The notes: a model not told the origin generated them from the sequence alone. Positions 35,691-48,848 are shown, counted from the stretch's first letter. The stretch is 64,000 nt of DNA from Lates calcarifer (GCF_001640805.2 NC_066838.1:23433928-23497927), one strand, 5' to 3'. Numbers and translations: made by a program.

Positions 35691-36858
35691 CACTCAGTAT
35701 TACATTTGAACAGATGTTAATTGACTTTTCTCTGCCTGTGTGAAGCTGTGAAGGTGTAACACATCCACATCTGTGCAGACCCAACACTTAAGTCTGTTTT
35801 TCCTCCTGTGTCTGCATATTTCACATCTGCTTCTTATATCAACAGACCAACGTACCCCCTGGCACCCACCAGCGCTCTCTCCTTTCCATATTCCTTATAC
35901 CAAATTGGAGGTGGTTTCCAAATAATCAATTTCCATGTCGTATTTGGACCTGCTTGTGCCCAAATCAGCATTCAGTGGAAGCTCTAATTTAACTTTGTCT
36001 ACCCAGCTCTTTTTTTTTTCCTCTCACTTCCTCCTTTTTTGGTCTTGTTCACCGCCCTCCTGTCTATCTCTCCTTCTTCTCCTGCCCTGAGGCTATGGAT
36101 AGGAAAGGCTAGTTGCGTCATAGTCCAGCCAGCATTGCCTGAGACAGCAGTCAGTACACTTGACTTTGTTAGAGCAGAGAGAGACCAGCTGCCGGTGAGT
36201 GGTGCTTTTCTCATGTAGTCGAATTGATCACCCCCGAGCTGAATAGTGTTGAGCCTGGACGTGTTTAGTCACTTCAGGTCTAAGAGGATTTAGTGGTGTT
36301 TCTCTCCTTAAGAGGCGGCTTGAGTGTGTTGTTTTTCCCTGTGACGACACTGTGACAGTGGCATGTGTCATTTGGGTGTCATGTAAATATTTGTGCTGCC
36401 GGGGGATTGGGCTCAGTTTTGTTGCAGCTGAGGTGGAACTCAAAACAATTAAATAACATTAAAATCTGTTCAGCTTTTGCTTTAAAATTCCTCCAAATGT
36501 AGTCTATAAAGAAATTTGAAGAGAATTCCCTGTAGCCAGTAATTGCTGGTTGCAGCTGAAAAAAGCGACTGTACCCAGGTGTCCAATAGGAAAATGAGTT
36601 GTGAAAAATGAGGAGGTAATATTTTTCTTGGGCAAACTTTGCTGCATGTTGAAACATACCTTCCACTGGAATGCATAGTCAAGTTCACAAAAAGAGTTAC
36701 AGTATTTCCTGTGAGCATGTTTGTTCCTGAGTTTCTTACTTAATATGGCAAATGCTCAAAGCTGGAGAAGTCTGTGTCATGTCAGATGGACCTCTGGGCA
36801 GTGCCTGATTTCACCTTTAGATTGTTTGTGTGGTGCCCTGTTCTCTGGGATAGTGGCA

Positions 36859-36883
36859 GGGTGGTGGTGGTGGTGGTGGTGGG
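36859..36883. repeat. (TGG)n microsatellite
   Basis: About eight TGG units. It gives the poly-Trp/Gly run in the ORF at 36721-36981, which is not a gene. Confidence 0.85.
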
Positions 36884-37134
36884 GAGATAACGGAGATGTG
36901 ACAAAGGTTGTAAATGGATGCACCAGCAGGCCAGACATTCACTGGAAAGTTACTGAATATGTTGAGTCAACACACCAGTAATTTACATATTTATTATCAG
37001 GAGAAGAAATGCAGATGTTGCCTTATGGATTATCAAATGAGCTGGGTTGGACCGGGTTGGGCTGGGTTGAAGGGGGTGGGTCTTGGGCCAGAAATGAAAT
37101 GTCAATATTTCTTGTTTGAAAGTCGTAGAGCTCA

Positions 37135-37310
37135 GTTAAAAGACACAAATGACCAGGAGGAGATGCAAAAACATCAGAAAAAGAGGTGAAACAACTGCAG
37201 AACTACTAAAAAGAGACAAAGCAATAATAAAGAGACCCAAAATGACTACAAAGAGACAGAAAAAAAACATAAACAAACACAAAACAAGTCATTTGTAGCT
37301 GTCCTGTGTC
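37135..37310 (-). repeat. Reverse-orientation copy of the TCTCTTTATGGT minisatellite family
   Basis: AAAGAGACAAAGCAATAATAAAGAGACC, AAAATGACTACAAAGAGACA and ACAACTGCAGAACTACTAAA are reverse complements of the CTCTTTATGGT / GTCATTTT units at 3626-4235. The unit length is about 25-30 bases and the copies are degenerate. Confidence 0.65.
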
Positions 37311-38951
37311 TTTTTCAAGAGGAGTGAAGGACTTTTTAACTGTCTGTGCACAGGAGGCCCATTTCCTCATAATCCATCCAGGGTTCTGTGACAGTTTGAA
37401 TATATGAAAGTGACGTCAGTGTGAAGCAATGAGAAAATCGAACCATTTCTTTTAAATGTCTATAGTGTGAAATCTTGGAAAAACCTCTCCTCCTCCATCA
37501 TGTGTCACTGTGCAGAGGAGGACAACATTATGAAATACTGTGTACAATTACACAGTCTGCAGTTTATCTGATGTCCAAATATTATTAAACAAGCAAATGA
37601 GTCACACAAGCGGATGTGAACTCTTTAAATGAGCCTGATATATTGGATATTATATGTTTTATAGCGGGGTTATTCCAGTTCACTTTATCACAATTCACAA
37701 GTGTTGGCCATGATTCCCCTTGGTAATGATGTTTTACCAAGTTAATTGGAGAGATTTTGTGGCCTTGCTAAGAAGAGACTTGATGGGCAAGAAACATGAG
37801 CAGTCAGACGATCAGATAAACTTTTTTAGAAGTGAAAATGAAAACAGAAAGTATAGTTATTAGCCAAAATGTTAATTGTAAACATCCTTCACAGTTTATA
37901 GTCCAACAGTTGCACACTCACGTTTCCTGTAATGTTGACTAATGTTGCGGTTGCGCTCACATTAAGTGAATCATTAAACAAACTGATTAAACTGTTTTTT
38001 TGTTTGCTGATTGTTTGCTAAATCCATCCCAAGAACAGCAACTGTCCATAACAAATGAGGCAGAGCAGGCCTGTCAAACTCTGGATTTCTTGCTAAAGTT
38101 GTGTGTATGGAGCTTTAATAAGAGCATTACTCAATATATCAAGAGTTTGAAGGGTGTTGTGTGTTTTTTCAGCTTTACCAAAACTAAAACACAACAGCAA
38201 AAGTGTAAAGAATGGATTAAACTGTGTGTTTACACTCTAACCAAAGCTGCAAATGTTAACTAGCTAACTAGCTACAGCTACACTGTAGATGCTACTAGAT
38301 CTGAATTTAGAGTAGTGTTAGCTCAGCCGCCAGGAGATCCAGCCAAACTCATTATCGGAAATCGTGTTACAGTAAATCTCACGTCATGTATGCACATTAA
38401 GACCGCTTTGAAGGGTTGAGCCAAGTGGAAACATTTAAAAATTAGCTACAGGTAGAGTTTGTTTTAGCCAGCTCACTGAGTTAGCATTAGCTAGCTTGCT
38501 AGCTAGCTACAGCCTCTAAAATCTGCTAGCAACAGTCATTATTTCAGCCAATAAAACTGAACTGGCCTGCTTTTGTTTATGAAATCAAAGACGCATTGTC
38601 TTAATACTCCCTACTTATTTTGAGAGGTTAATATGCAACCTAGCACCACATATGCGCTCTGCTAGCTTGGGTAGCTTTACAAGCATAGCAACAGTAACTA
38701 AGGGGAGCAGGTTGTAATAACCCGAATTTATCCTTTAATCTATCAGTTACAGGTGTCCATCGGCTTAATGCACATTATGTTATGCTTTCATTGTTTTATT
38801 TTCACTTGCAGATATTGGCGTTGAAATGACATCATCCCTTGTTAAGCATACCCCTCCTCATCCTACATTTGATGTCTGTTAGTAAATGATCACCACTCAC
38901 CAGAATTAACCACTGTGGGTCCTTTTATGAACATACTTAACATGTGTTTGG

Positions 38952-38954
<3 letters not shown>

Positions 38955-38990
<36 letters not shown>
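38955..38990. repeat. (AC)n microsatellite, 18 units
   Basis: An uninterrupted AC run of 36 bases. Confidence 0.95.
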
Positions 38991-38992
<2 letters not shown>

Positions 38993-39929
38993 CTCTCCTG
39001 GGAGGATGAAACACAGCAAGTGCCTCTGTTTGAGTAAATCCATATGTGCGCGAGGCGTCAGCGCTGTACTGTACCAGAATGAGGGAGAGTCGGTTAATAG
39101 GGAACAGACATGCAGACAAGGCAGGGTAGTCTTGTTGCATAAGGGCCGCAGTTTAAAAAAAAATAAAAAACCCGGGCCCTGGCTCTCCTCCTCCGCCTCC
39201 TCGCCCGGCCAGAGGACAGATGGCGGCAGAAGAAAGCGAGCGAGCAGCAGTGGCTCTCTCCCATGCCACTCCTCAACAGATGCATCGTTTATTTATTGAA
39301 AAATAAATCAGACCTGGGCTCGGCCTGCCCAGGGCTCGTGCTTTGATCTCCTGCAGCCTTACTGGGCGCTGTTTTCAATACCACCTACTGGGCCACAGCT
39401 AATTGCAACTCTGCGTAATGTTCAGGAAAGCAGGCCCGCTCCAGCGTACATGGCAAGGCCCCAAGGGGTCGTGCGCTCTGCTCCCGAGAGGACAATCAAA
39501 ACTGTCTTTTTAGACAGAGGTAGTGAAAAAGTTACATGTAGCAGAGATTGAACAGCTCTGCTCGGTCTCTGTCATCTCAGCCTGATGAAAAGCACGCTCA
39601 CTCTGCAGGCATTTAGCTCTTTAAACTTTTTCTCTGACAATCCATTACCCTTAATGCAGCAGCTGATGTGGTAGTTTTTAGCTGCAGTTAAGAAATAATC
39701 AGTGTCCTGAGAGGATGGTGAGAAAGTTACTGACCGGTAGACGATGCGGATGTGGAAAGTGTGGATGTAGATTTTTACTGGAATTTTCTGATATAAAGTC
39801 ATTTTATCACCTGGGAAACCTTAAGGGTTGGAATACAGTTAAATTATAACATTTTCTTCTTTGGAAGTCAAATAACCTCTAACAGCTTGGCTGCCATACC
39901 CACATTAATAATGATTTAATGCTAAAATA

Positions 39930-40210
39930 ATGACTGGATTAATCAGTTAGTCAGTTGACAGAATAACTTTAATTCATCAAATAAAAATGGCAAAACATTT
40001 TCTGCCTCCAGCTGCTACAATTTTCAGCCACTTCCTGTCTCATATTACTAAAAAATAAATCTCTCTTTTTGAACAAAAATAAAACGCTAAGAATAAGCAG
40101 TTGGAAGATGGGATCAGGGACTTGCAAATGGCACTTGTCTGACATTTTATTGACTAAATTATTAGTTGACGAATGAAAAAAACATTAATTTAGAGATTAA
40201 TCAATTAGAA
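39930..40210. repeat. ATTAATC-type interspersed repeat fragment
   Basis: TGGATTAATCAGTTAGTCAGTTGACAG, AAATGGCAAAACATTTTCTGCC near one side and TTAGAGATTAATCAATTAGAATAATC at the other match the element family at 33395-34090. Confidence 0.6.
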
Positions 40211-41435
40211 TAATCATTAATTGTGTCTATATAATGATATTTCTTTATTTCTTAATGTAAATATCCTCTGGAAACTCTAGTCTATATTTTGGATATTGAG
40301 GAATTCTGTTAAAGATACTGTGACATTTGAGTTTGTCAGTATTGATAAGAGCTACCCAGCTCCAATATTGATGTTAAATAATTCAAATTATTTGGCAAGT
40401 TTTTTTGCACAACAAGATGGGTTCAGGAGAATCTTTTGCTCTTGGTGTGTTTGTACAGAGGTAAACGTCGCGTGAGGACGTTAGTCATCACAGTAAAATG
40501 AGCCCACAGTCATCAGGGAAATGTTTTGCACTATTAGCATTAGACATGTATTGATGTGTTTGCGCAGGTCAAAGGTCAGTTCATTAGCGTATTTGTCTGT
40601 GAAAATGAGACAGTGGTTGTCTCTCCTTGAGTTGTAGACTATGAACCACTGATGATGTGTTTGTGCGTCTGACTTTTGGGTTATCTTTGATTAGTCTGGT
40701 GTCGTCGACTCTATGACCAAAGTCTGTCTGGGTGCTTGACTGACTTCACTGCACTCACGCTGTTCGAACAAGACTGTGCATGACTCTGCCTCGTCGAGTG
40801 CTACCCAATCATTTGCGTGCGTAGGTGTGTTTATTGGGATGCACTTGAGCGTTTTTTTGCTCCAAAAAAAGGTGGTGGGGGGGGAGAGAAACGACAAGTC
40901 CTGCTTGGTTACTGGAAGAAAAACGAGGGGTTGACTTGAAGCTACCGTGAGCCGACTCCTCCAGCCCCCTCATGACTGATGAGGAGTTAACGGTAACATA
41001 ACTTACTGCTGAAGGAGGGGGTGGGGGGGGATCTCGTCCAGTTGCCAAATCAGTGATGACTTGCATGTTAGGACAGGACCGTAAAGCAGGGAGTGGAGTG
41101 ATGGTAAGCATTAAAGTTGGCCCGTGTGATTAAACACAGTGTACCTGGATGTCACCCGCAGTCTCAACAAAGACTGAGGTGCAATGAGACCTTTCAGCGT
41201 CGGATGGATGGTTGGCCCAAACAGTACAGTTTGTGCTCAACATAACCAAACAGTATTATCCATTGTTTCCAATATGAAGCATTAGTTGGGCTGTTGTTGC
41301 ATTGTGTTGATTCAGGTTGGCTTTGATTTCATGTTTTCTATAGTTTGTGTGTGTGGAGGTTGACGATGGCCTCTTGGAACAATGATAAGCCACTGAGTTT
41401 GTTCAATGGGTGTGGGCACCACTGTGACAAACAGC

Positions 41436-41464
<29 letters not shown>
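41436..41464. repeat. (TG)n microsatellite
   Basis: An uninterrupted TG run of about 29 bases. Confidence 0.95.
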
Positions 41465-41467
<3 letters not shown>

Positions 41468-43655
41468 AATAGAGTAATAAATGTGTGGGAAAACTCCAGT
41501 TTTCGCAGTATGGCTAATAAAAGATAAGATTTTTTTATTCTCTTGCAGTATGTTTTTCTATTACATGCCGTAAATTTAAGTGTTGTACATTAACCTCCAC
41601 CTTCCTGAACCCCCACCCCTCCACACGCTCATACTTGCAGCCTGATACATACACACACTCACACAGTAAACATAACACAATAAAGGCTTTATTAAAAGCT
41701 CTAGATGGAGAGTATTTCCTCCTGGCTAGCTCTACCTATTAATTCGCACCCTTAATTATTTACGTCTGGTTTTCCGGTCTTTGTCTTATGTTGACATTTA
41801 TTTTTCCATCTTTAGGGTTGAGTTCTGTTAGCCAGCTCTATTTTTAATCCAGTCAGTAAAATACCTGGATTTGCTAAACTCGATCTATCAGCTTCTCATT
41901 AGAGCATCTGTAGCTAATTAATGTTAAACCCATAACAGCTTTAATGACACTTTCTTGCTGTTGTTTTCTGGATAATGTGCTCTCTGCAAGCCGGTGTCTG
42001 TACTGGGCTTAAAAGCCCTCGTTCAGGATGGTCTCATCCGCTGCGTGAAGACGGTTCCCACAGAAAAGCTCAGTGAAGTGGATGTGAGCTGCTCTTTAAT
42101 GGAGTCGGGGCAGCTAACCAGACGTGCATCTGCCCAATCAACCGCTCAGTCCTGATCCTTTCAGTCTTTTTCTCTTGTAAAAGTAAAAAAGATGTCGTTT
42201 GAAGACACTTAGAATAAGGAGTAAATCTCCCCTTTATGTGGTTTGTCTGTTTTTGAGTGTGGTGTCTTCTTCTAAGACTCTTAACTTCACCAAGTAACAC
42301 AAAGGAGAGATTTATACTTTATACTGTTTGTTTTTAAACAGTATTTTAGTTTTTTTACAAGAGAACAGACTTTAAAGATGAAGACTAACTGGTTGGTTTG
42401 GTAAATGTGTGTCTGGTTAACTTCCCCACCTCAGCTAAAGAGCAGCCACTTCACTGAGCTTTCTCTATGGGATCCATCTGGGACTGTCTACCACACAGAG
42501 TCACATCAGTTTCAGGAGGATCATGTATCAATATTTTTAGCTTTAGCAGTTAACTCATGAAAAATAGTCATCAGGATACAGTTGTTCTCACAGTGTGCCA
42601 CATGCATTTAATCAGTATTTCATCTTTTCTGCTCCTCATCTCAGGTTTAATAAAATGCTGTCGTGCCTCTCCAACCTTGTTGACCGTTACAGCAAAGCAG
42701 CAAAAGCCTGTTATGTCTCTGAAGATAGATCATGATAAGTTATGAGAGAAACCATAGCCTGCGGCTCATGTACCCTCCCTTCTACTCCTCCTTTGACCTG
42801 ATGCAAACACACATGTGCGCGCTGTGATACATGCTATTACGTAAGCGCTAGGTGTGTTCTGGCAGGACAAGCTGTTCCGGGAGTGAGGTCGGGAAAGGGA
42901 AACGCTGTCAGGTTGCAAACGGTTGTGGGGGAAGTTTTACCCAATGTACTTTTGGCTTTTGCGAAACCAGTAAGAGCATTACTGAGCAGCTTCCCTCACC
43001 GCTCCGATCTCAGAGCAGCAGCCGTGTGATGGATGGGTCTTGTATCACATTGAGTCAGATCTGTAATCTGGATTTGAATTTATCTGCGGTCTTCCCTCTC
43101 AATGCGTCATATAATTCCATACACAAAGACCGATCACCCGCAGATTTTCCAGCTCACGAGGATGTGGCAGGACGTCCAGACTTATTTAAGATTGTCCTCC
43201 GGAGCCAAAATTGTGATGGTGGTGTGGATGTTGCAGCCAAATTGAGCTGCCAGGCTGTTGCTCTGAACCCACAAGTTCCATCCTTAATTATAAATCATGT
43301 TCAAGACATTTGAATCTTAACTTAATATAACTGTGCCACAGTTTAATGTCTTTAGCATCAGCTGTGTGAAGTGATCTTTCTTTCTTATGCTGTTTATAAG
43401 ATGAATAAGATCAAACTCTCAGTGTTTTCCAGTGGATACAGCGTGTGCTGTGAAGTGTGACGGTATAGCCTTCATATGCTGCGTGCCGGCATTTGGAGGA
43501 TTAAGTGTTAAGGTAATAATCCTGATTCACCTCAGAAGACTCCAGTCATCTTCTTTCAAACAAGAACGGCTTTATTACAGCTGAGCGACTGGTGTGCTGT
43601 TTGATGACACAGCCTTGGAGCGGGCATGCCTGTGTTTGTAAGTCCATGCATGTTT

Positions 43656-43679
43656 TGTGTGTGTGTGTGTGTGTGTGTG
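43656..43679. repeat. (TG)n microsatellite
   Basis: A TG run of about 24 bases inside a wider TG/CA-rich zone (43640-43980). ORFs in this zone are low-complexity read-through. Confidence 0.9.
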
Positions 43680-45019
43680 GGGAGTATTGGCGTGTTTGCA
43701 GGATGTGTGGAAACAAGGGTGTATAAGCAGGTGCCACGTGGTGTTGGATGTGCTAAGCTGAGACGAGGGCCGAAGTGGGGCCGGTGTGTGTTCTCAGCTG
43801 TTGGGGAAGGGGGGTGAAGGTGGGGCTGTGTGTGTAGATGTGTGTGTGCATGCAGTGTTTCATCTACAGTCACTCATGCTCCCCCCGAACCTCCCCACTA
43901 ATCCGGGCCGATCTGAGAGCAGGCATGCGGTGGGGAGGGTGTTGGGGGGGGACACACACACGCGACACACACTCACATGACACATGTTGTCTCGCACACA
44001 TTCATAAACTCGCTGTACGAGGCACGGCATGGCTTCCTGTCAGCTGTCTTGCATTGTCACCTTCTCTTACAGTCAGCTTCGCTTACACACTGCCTCGTCT
44101 AGCGTTTTCGCGCTGGGGGAAAACTGATCCAGCTCTAGATTCCAGGAAAAAGGTCGAAAATAATGAAAGTCAGATCGTCCTCATACCCAAATATCAATCA
44201 TCCCTCTCATTGATAAGGAATGTTCAGTATTGCAAAAATCTCTGCTGAGCTGAAACACAGATCTGTTAGGTGTATATCTGTCATGAGTGTGAGATTGCAG
44301 GCTTTTCTAGGTTTTATTTTTAGTGTTTTTTCCAGTTTGGTGCTTTTTGGTTTTTCTAACAAGAGCCCTTTTCTTCGTCTGTTGATGCACTCGTTTGTCT
44401 TGGCTAAAGCGTCAGATATTTTCTGCTGCTTTAGTTGCAGCAGGAATGTGAACGCTCCAGCTTGATAGTAAGGAGGCCTACCTATCTGGGCTATTGTCTA
44501 AATATGGCATCTGGTTTGCTCGTATTTCTCTGGCCCGGACGACTGTCTCCGCACCTCATTGAAGAACATACCACCTGTGTGTGATGGGACATTTGACTCT
44601 GCTACGCGAAAATTTGAGCGCACCGCATTGACGTTGACTTCAGAGACACATGAGTGGGTGATGTTGTAACAGATTTCTGCAACTTGTGTGCTTCTTCCAT
44701 GAAGCTTGTCTCTCTAAGCTGAGGTCAGTGAGTCAGTTGGAGGTGAGACACTTCCCTCCTCCGTACCTGCAACTTGTCGAACGTCATCAACTGCAACGAT
44801 TAAGAAATATCTTAAACCAGAGATTTCATACTCTTCCCACTATCCTGAACTATAGTTACCACAAGACTGAACAGGATCTCACTTTGTTTAAAAAAAAAAC
44901 AAAAAACACAAGAGCTTTTAACTGAGGAGGAACCTCCTCCTCCTGTAGCCGCAGTAGCAACATGGTTGAAGGGTTGTGAACGTCGGTTGGTTGCTTGTTT
45001 AGCTGGTCTGTCTTTCTAC

Positions 45020-45330
45020 CACTGTAGAATGAAATATCCCAACTATCAGAGAGATTTCCATGAAAGCTGGACTTTCATGCCCCTGTCAAGTTGAACTGTA
45101 ACAAGTTTGTTGATCCCATAACTTTTCTTGTATTGTTTAATTTGTCCATACACATTAACCTCAACTAACATGGTGAAAATGGTCTGCTAACTATCAGCAC
45201 TGTGTGGATTAGGTTAGCAGGTGACATTAGCATTTAGCTCAAATCACTGTTGTGCCGAAGCACAGCCTCATAGAGCAGCTGGCCAGAATGATTTTATCCT
45301 GTAACTAAGTCTAACCTCTGGGCAGCAGAA
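45020..45330 (+). repeat. Interspersed repeat copy, same family as 21440-21980
   Basis: GAAATATCCCAACTATCAG, TTGATCCCATAACTTTTC, GACATTAGCATTTAGCTCAA and AGCACAGCCTCATAGAGCAG occur in family order. It is shorter than the copy at 21440, with an internal deletion. Confidence 0.65.
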
Positions 45331-47662
45331 ACAAGCTGCAAATGACAACTGTCAAATATTTGACCTTTCCAGTTGATATGGTGGGCTTGTCAGATAACTG
45401 TTTACTCACTCAGCAGACATTAGCATTAATTTGAAGTTGTGTTTGCGTCTACCTGAGGAATATCAGTCCAATATTCACTCTCCTTTTAGTTTTTGATTTG
45501 GTCTCCATGAGCTCCTGAGAGAAATATCTGGCTCTTTAGCGGATAAATGCTCACTTTGTTCATTTGCTAGTTGCTAACTGTGGCTGTCTGTTGTTTGGTG
45601 ATGAGAAGATTGTGCATATGCGTCATTAATTAAACCATTTATTTATTTATTTTTGCTCTGAACCAGAACATTAAGGTTGTCGCCGGGAAAACCAAAACAG
45701 TGTGCTGAAAGATGTTAAAATGTCATAGAGCTGAAGGGAATCTTATGGTCATAGTTTATTTTTCCTATCAGTAATAATAACACCAAGCTGGCCTGACTGC
45801 TCATATTTCTTGCCATGTTGCATTTTGTAGCAGTGGTGTTACATCTCTCCCACATCCCAGCAATTACTTTACTAAGTGCAATGTTATCATAACTGATAGA
45901 AGTGATAGCTGAAACCATGAAAATAAGGCCCAAGTTGTAATAAACTGGAATTATCCTTTAACCCCACTGTGCTTATTGGAGGAGAGCATGTCACGCTCAC
46001 TACAGTAAACAAGGCCATCCTCTTATTTTGTTTAGCCTGAGAGCCTCACTCACTGACTCTGCTCGTCTCTTTCTATTTAAAACCTCTCTCTGACTGGGGC
46101 TCTGCCTGGGTATAGTGACCCTGGGTGTATGAGAGGAAGGGAGGAGTCGATGCTGGTGGTGGCAGAGGACGGAGAAGAAAGGGAGAGAGGGGGAAAAAGA
46201 GGAGAAGATCCTGGCTGGCGGAGCTCAGAGCGGCCTGTTTAATCTCTCCAGGACCGTCAGATGGCTTTGACAGAGCACAGGCACCAATTAGGCTGCAAGA
46301 TTAGGGGGGCTTTGTACTTCTGAAAAGCTTCTGGATGGACCTTTTTTTTCCCCTTCCTTCCTGCCTTGGGTTTATATCTTTACCGGGACTCCTCACCCTC
46401 CCTTTAACCTTATCCCTCCCTCCCCTTCTGTCCTCCTCCAGCCCTGCGACCTGCTCCTTAAAATCTGCGATTATACCTGGCTAGACATTGAGAGGAGTGG
46501 ATTAATAAGGCAGCTTGTCAGTGTGGCTTGACAGGAGCACATTGCAGAGCAAAGTTAGCAGGCCAACGAGGTGGCGAGTTGGATGTTTATTGGGGTCCTG
46601 GGTGCCTGCTGGCATGGATATGGAGCCGACTTCCAGAGACTCCTGCCCCTGTCTGCAGAAAATGACGGTAGAGTACCAGGGGTGGGGAGACAGAGGGTCA
46701 TGTGTATTAAAAGCTGATTTACTTGACTGCATTTAAACTCTGTTGTGTGTATGTAGAGCCATGTGGCAATGCATATTTGTGTATTACAACAATATAAGGA
46801 AGGCCTGTTTAATGGCGTTTTTATCAGGCAACTACTTCTTAAATATCTATACTTGTGTTTACATGAAAGCTAGACTCCCTAGCTTGCGCTCCAACCCCCG
46901 TGGTGCACATACACACATGCACAGACATGCTGCTCCTCCTGAGTACATGGAAACAATTACAGGAAGTACATTAGTGGGACCTCCATTGTATCTCCCCATA
47001 CATCCTCGCTTCCTGAACCCGGGTGTGGGTGATGGAGAGGGGGAGGGAGGACACAGGGTGGAGTGAGGAGATGTAGAAGATCCCCCTCATGCTTGCCGGC
47101 CCCGTTGCTGGGGTGAGGGAAAGAGCAGGGAAGGAGGGACTGGAGGGGAGGGGGGGTCGGATCTGTCTGGCCCGAGACAGAGAGATCCTTAATCCTGCAT
47201 CCTTCTGCTGCCTGTCGTCTTGGCTCTGGAGCTCCCGGAGCTCTGCGGCCTGGAAGCCTCCCAGTTGCTGACCTGTGGTCGGTTTCATTGTCACCTCTTG
47301 GGATATGGTTTTGGATTACGTAAGAGTAAGCTGTTCCCAGATCAGCACACAAGGTGAAAAACTGCCTCTAAGTCAATTAGTCGTCATCCCACAGAGGGGG
47401 ACAGATGGTGAGAAGGTGGGAGTCACCAAACCTCAGGAATGCCCGTGGCAGCCTCTGTGGTCACCTAATTGTGGCAGAAACAATAGTCAGGCAGGGAGCT
47501 GTTTATTCTAAATGTGTGTGACTGTTTTAACCTTTTCACTTTGGCCAAGTCTTTAAAATGTTTTTGTATTTAATGCAGGGACCTTGTGTACTTGAGAGTT
47601 ATGTTGGTCTGACTTTCCCTTGTCCTCTTTTTCCCCCCCTCTGTATGTGTTTTTGTGTCCAG

Positions 47663-47804
47663 GTTTGCCACCACCCAGACTGCCAAGACCTGAATAGCAA
47701 AAGCCCCCTTCACCTGTGTGAGTCATGTGACTCACGCTGCCATTCAGAGAACACAGACAACATGCACTTTGACCGACACCCCCGATTTGACTTACAACCT
47801 CAAG
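47663..47804 (+). CDS. plekhg5: PLEKHG5 exon with second Cys/His motif and conserved internal start Met
   Basis: A 142-base exon between TGTGTCCAG and GTAGAC. It enters in phase 0, encodes 47 residues and leaves one base. It starts VCHHPDCQDLNSKSPLHLCE and continues SCDSRCH, giving a C-x-H-x2-C / C-x2-C-x3-CH pattern like a B-box-type zinc site. The mammalian longer isoform has CHHADCQQL ... LCEACDSKFH at the same place. The exon then reads NMHFDRHPRFDLQPQ. The Met at 47762-47764 corresponds to the first residue of a shorter mammalian isoform (MHYDGHVRFDLPPQ) and has A at -3. Zinc binding is inferred from residue spacing only. Confidence 0.95.
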
Positions 47805-48848
47805 GTAGACTTTTGTTATTTCTGTATTTGGTATTCCTCCTCTGCCAGTGAAGTCATACCCATTGCCTCATTACAGGATCTCACTGTGTAAATATCAAGG
47901 ACACCGAGTTTTCTTTAGTGTCTAAATAAGGCAACCACTTTCATCTCCTTTGACTTTTGTGATATGTGTAATCACTCAGTTTAAGTATGAAAAATACACC
48001 ACTACAAGAATAGTTGCACTGTCATCATGACTGTTCTTAAAGAGTTGGTTTATCCAAAGTACCTTTAGTGCTAATTTAATCTGATAGTATATTTCCATTT
48101 TGTTGCACTTCATTCATGTTCATGTTAGCCTTGTTTGGATGGGTGACATGTTTTTTTTTTTACCTGACCAGTAATCAGCAAGTAGCACAGAAGCTGTAGT
48201 AGCTCTTGTTTGGATTAATGACTTAATAGAATCGATTGATCAACTGTACAGCATTGGCTATTTTTGTTGTTACTTTTATGGCTGTAGCTGGTAGTTAGCA
48301 AGCTAGGCTAGTGCTAACCAGCCATGCAAAGTTGTAGATTTTTTGCAGAGGCTTTGAGAAAAAAAAAATTCAAAGGCAATTTGTTCCTCTGTCCTGGTTG
48401 CTCTGGATAATCTACAGACCCCACTGTGAACATTTGGCACCATTAAAACTACGCTTAATTAGCTATTAGCATTTTGTGCTAGCAGTGAGGCCATGGATGA
48501 ATGGACAACAATTATTTACAACAATTAAATGTGAAGATTTTTGAGCAAGTTTTGGAGTTATAAGGAACATCTTTGTTTGTTTGTTTGTTTAGAGATCAGA
48601 AATAATAATCCAGAGTTAGAAAGACGCTGATTCTGGAAAGAGATGGTAGCCTACTGTTGAATTGTTTGAAGATATTGTAAACACCACAAACAGATTCCCT
48701 CTTCCATCTGTTATGGAAGCAGAAATATAAGAGATAAATACACCTGGACAAACTAAAGCCAAACTGTCCCTTTAAAGCTTCATTATTAAAGGTTGCCGTT
48801 GGTGTGATAAAACAGGAGGAATGACTATTATGTTTTCTTAACCTTTAG
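47805..48848 (+). other. Intron (1.0 kb)
   Basis: GTAGAC donor and TTAACCTTTAG acceptor. No additional exon is seen. It contains a (GTTT)n tract near 48572-48591. Confidence 0.85.

Larger units (their letters stand above)
23251..47662 (+). other. 24.4 kb intron splitting the Cys/His-rich segment; no other gene seen
   Basis: The largest intron of the window, with GTAAGA donor and TGTGTCCAG acceptor. I found no exon of a nested gene on either strand. It holds repeats (26360-26700, 29940-30190, 33305-33355, 33395-34090, 35490-35690, 37135-37310, 39930-40210, 45020-45330), microsatellites, and a few G+C-richer blocks without coding support (25000-25350, 39150-39290, 46960-47270). ORFs as long as 172 codons (25177-25695) show no homology or splice logic. 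Confidence 0.6.

Noticed and set aside
36721..36981. ORF with a run of Trp
   Set aside because: The run is a TGG microsatellite.
42852..43313. 153-codon ORF with Cys residues near the start
   Set aside because: The first ATG is only near 43029, no family is recognised, and there are no matching splice sites in a PLEKHG5-compatible phase.
43546..43980. Several overlapping ORFs on both strands
   Set aside because: TG/CA-rich low-complexity zone; the ORFs consist of Cys-Val or His-Thr runs.
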